Made by a program: the position numbers and the translations under genes. A model generated the notes under the pieces. It was not told the DNA's origin. It was given only the letters and a program-made list of their open reading frames with translations, and made no database searches. Shown in pieces: positions 20,608 to 64,000 of a stretch of DNA of 64,000 nt (the stretch's first letter is position 1; the number at the start of each line of letters is the position of its first letter). The stretch covers positions 14,441,501 through 14,505,500 of the forward strand of contig NC_135792.1 in the NCBI RefSeq assembly GCF_051106095.1, given 5' to 3'. Source of the stretch: Pogona vitticeps. Lineage: Eukaryota > Chordata > Lepidosauria > Squamata > Agamidae.

Positions 20608-23520
20608 TCACGGATTGCTGCCTTCTCATGGCAAAAGGGCTTGAGTAACTCAGAGAAGCTATGGGCTATGTCATGCAGGGACAACCAAGATAGACATGTC
20701 ATAGTGGAGAGTTCTGACTAAACGTGATCCACTTGTAGCAGGAACTGGCAAGCCACTCCAGTATCTTTGCCAAGAAAACCCCATGAACAGAAGCAAAAGG
20801 CTAAAAGATATAATGCTGGAAGATCAGCCCCTCAGACGTCCAACATGTTACTGAGGAAGAGTGGAGGACAAGTACAAGTAGCTCCAGAGCTAAAGAAGTG
20901 GTTGGGCCAAAGCCGAAAGGACGCTCAGCTGAGGACGCGCCTGGAAGTGAAAGGAAAGTCTGATGCTGCAAAGAAAAATACTGCATAGGAACATGGAATG
21001 TAAGATCTACAGTATGAACCTTGGTAAGCTGGATGTGGTCAAACAGGAGATGGCAAGAATAAACATTGACATCCTGGGCTTGGTGAACTAAAATGGACGA
21101 GAATGGGCGAATTCAATTCGGACTATTATCATATCTATTACTGTGGGCAAGAATCCCGTAGAAGAAATGGAGTAGCCCCCATAGCCAACAAAAGAGTGGG
21201 AAAAGCTGTACTGGGATATAATCTCAAAAATGATAGAATGATTTTAATATGAATCCAATGCAGCCATTTGAACATCACAGTAATCCAAGTTTATGCAACA
21301 ACCACTAATGCTAAAGAGGCTAAAATTGACCAATTCTATGAAGACCTACAACACCTTCTAGAACTGACACCAAAGAAAGATGTTCTTCTCATTATAGGGG
21401 ATTGGAATGCTAAAGTAGGGAGTCAAGAGATAAAAGGAACAACTGGAAAGTTTGGCCTTGGAGTTCAAAACGAAGCTGGGCAAAGGCTGTTCAAGAGAAC
21501 AAGCTGGTCATCACAAACACTCTTTTCCAACAGCACAAGAGGCGACTCTGAAGAACTTTGGATAGAGGCTCGTAACATTGTACAGGATGCAGCACCAAAA
21601 ACCATTCCAAAGAAAAGGAAATGCAAGAAAGCAAAGTAGCTGTCCAATGAGGCCTTACAAAAAGCAGAGAAGGGAAGGGAAACAAAATGCAAGGAGATAG
21701 GGAAAGTTACAGAAAACTGAACGCAGACTTCCAAAGAATAGCAAGGACAGACAAGAGGGCCTTCTTAAATGAACAATGCAAAGAAATAGAGGAAAAGAAT
21801 AGAAAAGGGAAAACCAGGGATTTGTTCAAGAAAATCGGAGATATTAAAGGAACATTTTGTGCAAAGATGAACATGATAAAGGAAAAAATGGTAGGGACCT
21901 AACAGAAGCAGAAGACACCAAGAAGAGGTGGCAAGAATACTGTACACAGAGGAATTATACCAGAAAGATTTGGATATCCCGGACAACCCAGATAGTGTGG
22001 TTTCTGACCTTGAGCCAGACATCCTGGAGAGTGAAGTCAAGTGGGCCTTAGAAAGTTTGTCTAACAGCAATGCCAGTGGAGGTGATGGCATTCCAGTGGA
22101 ACTATTTAAAATCTTAAAAGATGACGCTGTTAAAGTGCTACATTCAATATGCCAGCAAATTTGGAAAACACAACAGTGGCCAGAGGACTGGAAAAGATCA
22201 GTCTACATCCCAATCCCAAAGAAGGGCAGTGCCAAAGAATGCTTCAACTACCGTGCAATTGCACTCATTTCCAACACTAGCAAGGTTATGCTCAAAATCC
22301 TCCAAGGTAGGCTTCAACAATATGTGGACTGAGAACTCCCAGAAGTACAAGCTGGATTTCGAAGGGGCAGAGGAACTAGAGACCAAATTGCTAACATGCG
22401 CTGGATTATGGAGAAAGCCAGAGAGTTTCAGAAAAACATCTCCTTCTGCTTCATTGACTATGCAAAAGCCTTTGACTGTGTGGACCACAGCAAACTATGG
22501 CAAGTCCTTAAAGAAATGGGAGTGACTGACCACTTTATCTATCTCCTGAGAAACCTATACTTGGGACAGGAAGCAACAGTTAGAACTGGATATGGAACAA
22601 CAGATTGATTCAAAGTCGGGAAAGGAGTACGACAAGGCTGTATATTGTCCCCCGGCTTATTTAACTTTTATGCAAAAAGGCCGGACTGGAGGAATCCCAA
22701 ACTGGAATTAAGATTGCCGGAAGAAATATCAACAACCTCTGATATGCAGATGATACCACATTGATGGCAGAAAATGAGGAGGAATTAAGGAAACTTGTAA
22801 TGAGGGTGAAAGAGGAGAGTGCAAAAAACGGCCTGAAGCTCAACATCAAAAAAACTAAGATCATGGCCACTGGTCCCATCACCTCCTGGCAATAGAAGGG
22901 GATGAGATGCAGGGCAGTAACAGATTTCACTTCCTTGGGCTCCATGATCACTGCAGATGGTGACAGCAGCCACGAAATTAAAAGACGTCTACTTCTTGGG
23001 AGGAAAGCGATGACAAACCTTGACAGCATCTTAAAAAGCAGAGAAATCACCTTGCCAACAAAAGTCCGAATAGTCAAAGCTATGGTTTTTCCTGTAGTGA
23101 TGTTTGGAAGTGAGAGCTGGACCATAAAGAAAGCTGACTGCCGAAGAATTGATGCTTTTGAATTGTGGTGCTGGAGGAGGCTCTTGACAGTCCCCTGGAC
23201 TGCAAAAAGAACAAACCTTTCCATTTTAAAGTAAATGAACCCTGAGTGCTCACTGGAAGGACAGATCCTGAAGCTGAGGCTCCAATACTTTGGCCATCTC
23301 ATGAGAAGAGAAGACTCTTTGGAAAAGACCTTGATGGTGGGAAAGTGTGAAGGCAAGAGGAGAAGGGGACGACAGAGGATGAGATGGTTGGACAGTTTCA
23401 TTGAAGCAACCAACATGAAATTGACACAACTCCGGGAGGCAGTGGAAGACAGGAGGGCCTGGCGTGCTCTGGTCCATGGGCTCACGAAGAGTCGAACACG
23501 ACTAAACAACAACAACAAAT
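20608..23520 (+). mobile_element. BovB (RTE) LINE B, near full length, inserted in element A
   Basis: It has its own 5' end ('tcttcacggattgctgcc', 20608), an endonuclease region ('IIGDWNAKVG' near 21400), and reverse-transcriptase motifs ('FCFIDYAKAFDCVDHSKLW' near 22450; ADDTTLMAE near 22750 after a stop). A zinc-region C-terminus ends near 23515 with tail AACAACAACAAAT. The coding frame is broken by several stops and frame shifts, so it is dead. It is nested within a BovB-derived element whose outer target duplication encloses both. Confidence 0.92.
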
Positions 23521-23681
23521 AAAAGTAAGAATATGGAGAAGGCTGCCATATAGAGAAGCACAGATCTAAGAGTCAACAGAGTTTAAAAACAGAATGGAAG
23601 AGGAGCAACTAAACTCAGAAGAAGTGATGAAAGGATTAGGCCCACTGTATCCCTGTTTCGGACATGACTAAACAACAAAAA
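23521..23681 (+). mobile_element. 3' tail of BovB-derived element A
   Basis: It ends 'cggacatgactaaacaac' plus an A run, a second BovB-like tail 160 bases after that of element B, and is followed immediately by AATTGGAACAGC, the exact copy of the duplication before 20005. Confidence 0.75.
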
Positions 23682-23693
23682 AATTGGAACAGC

Positions 23694-24154
23694 AGGTTAG
23701 GGTGGCATCAAGAAATGGATGGGGTGGGCAGAGGAGGAGAAGAATGCCCCCCCAAGATCTACACTGATCTAAATATAACAAGAACTGGAACAAGCTGCGT
23801 GTGCATTCCTTCTCCCCCTTTCACAGTGCTTAAAGGAGAAATCTTTAACCTTCCTCTTATTAGTGGACCACAGCTTCCTTACCCTCAGAAATGCAATTAT
23901 ACCTAAGGTCAACTCTGGTCAGATTTAACAAGCCTGCATCAGAAAAGTGAAATGTCATATTTAAAACTAACTACTTCCAAGTAGTTTGTTCCTCTAGCTA
24001 GCAAAGCAAACTCCAAACAAGAGATAGCGATATATCCAAATTCTTCCTTCTGGCTGTGCTAGAAATGGAACATACCTAAGTGTTCAATCATGATGCGTAA
24101 CCATTGTTTGTTTCACCAGTGGCACATTAGCTAAACTTCATTGTTGTTTGTCTG
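23694..24154. other. Intergenic between BovB nest and AARS1 3' end
   Basis: No gene or repeat with diagnostic ends recognised. Confidence 0.4.
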
Positions 24155-24160
24155 TTTATT
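24155..24160 (-). terminator. Candidate AARS1 poly(A) signal
   Basis: AATAAA on the - strand, the first one after the stop codon, giving a 3' UTR of about 0.5 kb. No transcript data. Confidence 0.4.
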
Positions 24161-24682
24161 CCGCATGGAATTTATGTTACTACCAGTTAATCAGGCTAAA
24201 GCTTTACCACAACAAAAGTTAATACCATGAATGCAGGGAGGAGCTTCCACAATTACAGTGGCAAGGGATGAGATGTTCTCTCCTGTACACACTTGTATGA
24301 CAGTAAACATACAGTACTTGAGCATAGACAGAGGGTTTCTGTGCACAGCCTTCCCTTTAAACTGTTAAATGGTATTTACATTTAGAGAATCAGGAAGCGT
24401 ATGAGAAATGTGTGCAAAAAAGGAGGACAGCTGGTTGACAGCAGGTGCCCTGAGGCGGCTCAGTTATTATCACAAATTAGCAAATGTCTACTCTTGGACT
24501 AACATATGCTATGTTCAGTCTTATATGGTCACCTGGCTTGGCCAGTGTCCTTGTGGATGACTTCAGAAGGAAAACAATGCACAGTCTTTGTTTCCGCAAA
24601 AGCTGCCGACAAAAAACTCCTGACCCAGTGGCTGAGCAGCAGACAAAGGCTTCCCTTCTTCATCTGGTCTCTCAAGTCAGCT

Positions 24683-59924
<35,242 letters not shown>

Positions 59925-60274
59925 CTTGGGATTCTCAATCCACCCTGGTGAGGAAAAAGAAAAAGAGCACAAAATTGAGGGGGGAAATCTACACATAAGC
60001 TGCATTCCTAGAGCTGAAACATCAGGTTTAATACGTCTGATCAGAGGCTGTAAAAACCATACATTGAGATGCCTGCATGTACATGCACAAGACTATAAGA
60101 TGTGCCTTAAGATCAGAGATGGTAACAATTTGGGGAGTGTGCTATTATTAACTAACTAGGAGCCAGAAACATTTGCTAACTTTACATAAATATTTCTACC
60201 CGGTTCTTCAAGTTCTTATATGCTGTAAGACACCTGGGCTCCCAACTCTTTATGGTCTTCTTCCTGCCTGCAGG

Positions 60275-61582
60275 TGCAGTTAGGTCTGGAAATAACTGGA
60301 CACTGACATTTCCATAATTCTGGCTCTGTACACCACCACAATGGATTTGAAATGAAACAACCAAGATGCAATTGAAGTGCAGATTGTCATCTTTAAATCA
60401 AGAGGGTGAACAAAAAATATCATATGAAACATTCAGGAATTGCCGTCATTTTCATACACAGTCCCTTATTTCAGGGGCTCAAATGTATTTGGACAAATTA
60501 ACACAATCATAAACAAAATGTTCATCTTCAATACTTTTTCAAGAATCCTTTGCATACTGCTTGAACACTTGTGTTTGGAACACATGGACAACACCAAACA
60601 CTGGGTTTCCTCCTTCATGATGCTTTGCCAGGCCTTTACTGCAATTGTTGTTTCCTTGTGGGTCTTTCTGCCTTATGTTTTGTCTTCAACAAGTGAAATG
60701 CATGCTCGATTGGGTTGAAATCAGGTGATTAACTTGGCCATTACAGAATATTCCACTTCTTTGCCTTAAAAAATTCCTGGGTTGCTTTCGCAGTTGTTGT
60801 GCATTATTGTCCATCTGTAAAGTGAAGCGCCATCCAATCAGCTTTGATGAATTTGGCTGAATCTGAGCAGACAATATATCCCTATAAACTTCAGAATTCA
60901 TCTGGCTGCTTCTGTCTTCTATCACATCACCAATAAACACTAGTGACCCAGTATCATTGGAAGCTATGCATGCCCATCCCATCACACTGCATCCAACATG
61001 TTTTACAGATGATGTGCCATGCTTCAGATCATGAGCCTTCTCCATATTTTTTTCTTCCTATCATTCTGGTACAGATTGATCTTAGTTTCATCTGCAATTT
61101 TGTTTCAACAACACTGTGGGAGTTGGATCCATCTTTAAAAACACACAATGTGCACCATTTTTCTTTTCAAAATAACTGTTGAAGCAGAGCACTTATTTAG
61201 AGTACAATCTGTTGAAAGGACACTGCAGAAACTAACCTGCAGCAGCTGAAAGAATATGGCAAAGAGTCTATCCATGGCTGCTCTTGACCCCTTCTTGCTA
61301 AATACACAACACTGCAACCACACTCTGATTCTTGGGCAGAATAGGGCAAGAAAAGGAAGCAAGCAAGCAGTTTTCAGGTGAGGGCATACTGGCAAGAAGA
61401 AGTTTGATGTAGCATTTTAGGGAATTCCGGGGGAAGGGGGAGGAAATCAGGAGGAATGTTCCTATGTAAGGAAAACAAATTGTCCTGAGCCTGCCAGTTG
61501 ACATATGAGATATCAAAATAAAAATAATTATTCAATGGATCAATAAATTTGACCATCTGTCCTCATGCCATACCTAACTGCA
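60275..61582 (-). mobile_element. Tc1-like DNA transposon, 1308 bp, dead
   Basis: TIRs TGCAGTTAGGTCTGG (left) and its inverse with one mismatch (right, CCATACCTAACTGCA). The - strand at 60686-61045 encodes Tc1 transposase sequence ('TSSVKHVGCSVMGWACIAS', 'MNSEVYRDILSAQIQPNS', 'QMDNN'), with the DPKH box after QMDN damaged. The 3' region before the left TIR ('ccaccacaatggatttgaaa') is typical of this Tc1 group. The N-terminal DNA-binding part is degraded. No TA duplication remains. Confidence 0.88.
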
Positions 61583-62005
61583 TTTTCACTAGTTCCACTA
61601 GTAGTCTGCAGTGTCATGGCAACTGCAACCAGACCTTTACCCAACCCACTGCCCTTACAAATTTCTGATCAAGTACAAGGTGTAAGACAACCCATCTACC
61701 AAGAAATTGCACAGGACACTGCAGCTGAGGCTCTGACATCTAGGCAATTAGGTTACTAGCTGGCATTGACTCTTACATTTGCACTCACTTTTACCTTGAT
61801 GCCATCAGTATCAAATTTAGCAGCAAGTCCAGATACGCTCTTCAAAGGCACACCCCTCCAACTCTAACACCCGGGTTACCTTGGCGTAGAGAGAAAGGCT
61901 CTTCCGTCCCCGTCCCCTAGCTTAGGTCCCACATCACCACCATGAATCAGGCTGTGAGCATCCTCTGCAGGCTCCCACCGGACCCAGAAAAGCTGAGAGC
62001 CAAAC
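61583..62005. other. AARS1 intron 1, unassigned
   Basis: A short - strand stretch (about 61793-61845) is open and followed by GTAAAAGTG, but it shows no homology I recognise and lacks a supporting acceptor, so no exon is called. Confidence 0.35.
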
Positions 62006-62215
62006 AGCATGGTGTAGCGGTTACAGCCCTGCACTATGACTCAGAAGACTCCTATTCAGACACAGACACACAGACACACATACGGCCATGAGGGACCCTA
62101 GATTAGTCACTATCTTGCGACCGAGCCTTCCTGGCGGGGTTGTTGTGAAAATCACGACCACCACCATGAACTCTTAGAGAAAAAGCCAGGCAGAAAGGTA
62201 AACAGTGATAGTAAT
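62006..62215 (+). mobile_element. MIR-like tRNA-derived SINE
   Basis: 'agcatggtgtagcggttaca' head, a weak B box, then 'ctagattagtcactatcttg' and 'cggggttgttgtgaaaatc' as in the MIR-like SINEs common in reptiles. Lies just inside AARS1 intron 1. Confidence 0.65.
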
Positions 62216-62324
62216 AATAATCTTCTAATGGAAGAAAACAATCCAGGTGTCCAGCAATCAATCGCCCAACGTTCATTGCTTTATATTCATTCAACCCATT
62301 TTCCACCATCCTACCTTGACTTAC

Positions 62325-62530
62325 CGCCTGCCTGTCTTCCAAGACCTGCTGCAACGCTTTCAAGCACGCACCCAAACCTGCTGCCGCAGTTTTTTTTTTT
62401 TTGGTAAGCCCGCCCATTCATCCGGCTCCAAAACTCAGAACTACACAGCGATTGATCAAGGCAGCCGTCAGTAACCCTCCATCTGCCCGGGATTTGCTAG
62501 CGTCACGATGAGACAAGGACATTTGTGTGG
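62325..62530 (-). other. AARS1: Predicted AARS1 exon 1 (5' UTR)
   Basis: On the - strand GACAGGCAGGCG|GTAAGT gives an excellent donor at 62324. The start site is not fixed; 62530 is a guess based on the promoter elements just beyond. The exon holds 13 consecutive A residues (62390-62402 as T on the + strand). Two ATGs, at 62421 and 62417, are discussed in the findings. Confidence 0.6.
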
Positions 62531-62531
62531 C

Positions 62532-62540
62532 TGATGCAAT
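62532..62540. promoter_or_regulatory. CARE/ATF4 amino-acid response element
   Basis: TGATGCAAT, the C/EBP-ATF composite site bound by ATF4 under amino-acid or ER stress. It sits about 110 bases upstream of the nearest exon 1 ATG. Many cytosolic tRNA-synthetase genes including AARS1 are known ATF4 targets, so position and gene agree. Confidence 0.75.
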
Positions 62541-62557
62541 GGCTCCGAAACAAGAGT

Positions 62558-62563
62558 CACGTG
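62558..62563. promoter_or_regulatory. CACGTG E-box
   Basis: TCACGTGG, a canonical USF/MYC/TFE-type E-box, 18 bases beyond the CARE in the presumed AARS1 promoter. Confidence 0.6.
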
Positions 62564-62599
62564 GTGTGCAGGGAAGGGCCGAAGGCAACAAGGGAATCG

Positions 62600-63650
62600 C
62601 CATTATGGGAAAGGGAAAACTCTTAGGAGGGAAAATTAGGGAGGGGTAGGTTGAAATAGAGACGGGTACTGTAATGTGATACTTATGACACATACAAAAT
62701 TCTCTATGGTCCAGAAAAAAAGAACCAAACCATGTGATCCTTACACAATCCAAAATAAAGGTATCCTGTATCCTGGCTTTTAAAAATCGTGTAGATTGTA
62801 ATAATATCTGTCTTTTCTGCAAGAGAAATGACTGTGTTTTTTTACTTTGCTCAATTGGGAGACAGGATTACGGGATGATGATAAAATTGCAAAGGGAAGT
62901 GATAGAAGGGCTTGTTCTTTTATTCACAGAGGCTTTAGCTTGTCTGAAGTAACTGCCAACCTCAGTTACATGTTGTATTCATAATGACAAATGTGGTTTA
63001 TGATGCCCACTTGGCCCATAAACATCAGTGCTCTATGAGCAAAACAGGCAGGGTATACTTTTTGGATGTTTTCCACACTAGTTCCAACAGCGAAGATGTC
63101 CAAATAAAAATATAAGGTTGCGTAGATTTATCTTTTTCCTTTCCACTCCAGGCCCTGTGCTGGTGCTGTTGCTAGCTACTGCTGCAAGAGGAAGGCCCAT
63201 GAGTCCTGATGCTGGAAATCTTCTCCTTGCCTTGCTCTGAATGAGCAAATGGCCAAAGTACGTACCCTCCAACTGTCTCCCTCATCCCCTTCCCATCTTT
63301 TGGGCTTTTTCTTATGCTGTTAAATGCAACACAATGCTTGGTAAATGCAACAGAATAAAAAGGTGTTGGTCCTGCATATGTTAGCACTGGTGCCAGCTGA
63401 GGAATAGTCGCTCAAGCTTTAAAATCACTTCACACACAAAAATTGAACTATCTCTGCCTCTATCAACACACACTGAGATTTGTACCTCTGCCTGGAAATA
63501 CAGAAAAATATAGCAAATTCAGCTGGTGCCCTGAGACCTGGCAATGTTAAGTAGCACTGCACATACGGCTGATTTTGAAGAGGCTGTCCTCTGTGATAGG
63601 AACTGTTGGGGACTCTTCTGGACTGGAGTGAATGTCAGTCAACTCAGTAA
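62600..63650. other. Intergenic flank beyond AARS1 promoter
   Basis: No exon recognised on either strand. In human the divergent neighbour is DDX19B; none of its sequence was seen here, so it must lie further right if synteny holds. Confidence 0.45.
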
Positions 63651-63654
63651 CGGC

Positions 63655-63899
63655 TAGTGAGGGGCATGAACTGTGGTTTGATGCTTCGGCATAGTTTGGT
63701 AGATTGGGCCGACTGGTGTTGCATGGGCACCACGGATTTTCTGTACCATCTACTCCTGCAGGTGCTCACTCAGAGGTACCACCACTTCTCCTCTGAGTGG
63801 GAACCCATAGGAGGTTGGATGGGGAATCCAGGCGTCCATGCAACACCTGTGGAACTGAACGGTGCTGCAGTGCCAAAGCACAGTTTGTGCCCATCTCTA
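63655..63899. mobile_element. hAT DNA transposon, 245 bp
   Basis: Ends TAGTGAGGGGCATGAAC and GTTTGTGCCCATCTCTA are near-inverse. Flanks GTAACGGC (63647-63654) and GTAACAAC (63900-63907) match at 6 of 8 positions. Non-coding interior. Confidence 0.8.
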
Positions 63900-64000
63900 G
63901 TAACAACCAAGAGTTCCTTCTCCACCACAGATGCTTTCCCCCACCTTTTTCCCAGTCAGTTAGCATTAGTCTGTCAAAAGTGATGCGTTCTGTCAGCTCG

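Noticed and set aside
22661-23518. 285-codon open frame on the - strand
   Set aside because: Antisense of the BovB copy at 20608-23520.
61793-61925. Exon-like - strand pieces followed by GTAAAAG and GTAACC
   Set aside because: No acceptor of quality, no homology I recognise, and they fall between AARS1 exon 1 and exon 2 without keeping a frame.
62600-64000. Search for DDX19B exons expected from human synteny
   Set aside because: No DEAD-box motif or matching exon was found on either strand in this flank.

Overview
The window looks like a squamate reptile (lizard or snake) nuclear genome. Host genes are split by GT-AG introns, and the intergenic and intronic DNA is packed with repeats typical of squamates: BovB (RTE) LINEs ending in the CAAC-type tail, tRNA-derived Sauria-type SINEs that share the BovB tail, L2- and CR1-like LINEs, and many short terminal-inverted-repeat (TIR) DNA transposons. 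No bacterial-type feature (operon, CRISPR array) was seen. I ran no database search; all assignments come from reading translations, splice sites and repeat ends against what I know of the families.

Three host genes are supported. (1) On the + strand, four 3'-terminal coding exons (5386-10573) of an HNRNPC/RALY-family nuclear RNA-binding protein; its RRM exons must lie left of the window. (2) On the - strand, the single-exon EXOSC6 gene (17228-18124, 298 aa), a core ring subunit of the RNA exosome, in a GC-rich island. (3) On the - strand, the whole AARS1 gene (cytosolic alanyl-tRNA synthetase): 20 coding exons between 59924 and 24683 plus a predicted 5' non-coding exon ending at 62325. The spliced reading frame is 968 codons plus stop, the length I recall for human AARS1, and every exon junction keeps phase. 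EXOSC6 next to AARS1 on the same strand matches human 16q22. The AARS1 promoter side carries an ATF4-type TGATGCAAT element and a CACGTG E-box.

Layout: 1-5.3 kb, TIR-element end, Ty3/Gypsy fossil, BovB 3' fragment and a LINE fragment of unassigned clade; 5.4-10.9 kb, HNRNPC/RALY-like exons with a Sauria SINE inside an L2 remnant; 11-16.9 kb, intergenic TIR elements and an L2 3' end; 16.9-18.3 kb, EXOSC6; 18.5-23.7 kb, a hAT element with perfect 8-bp target duplication and a nested pair of BovB elements inside one 12-bp target duplication; 24.1-62.5 kb, AARS1, whose introns hold at least six related CAGTGGTGCC-type TIR elements, two long multi-palindromic relatives (42.0-43.5 and 58.2-59.3 kb), a DIRS-like fossil, an L2 interrupted exactly in its reverse-transcriptase frame by a BovB, a CR1, several hAT elements and a Tc1-like transposon; 62.6-64 kb, intergenic with one more hAT element.

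The genes do not form a functional unit beyond conserved linkage: AARS1 charges tRNA-Ala in the cytosol, EXOSC6 serves 3'-5' RNA decay, and the HNRNPC/RALY relative acts in nuclear RNA metabolism. I found no convincing new protein system. The most unusual DNA is the pair of alternating-inverted-repeat transposons in AARS1 introns and the nested LINE structures with readable target-site duplications.
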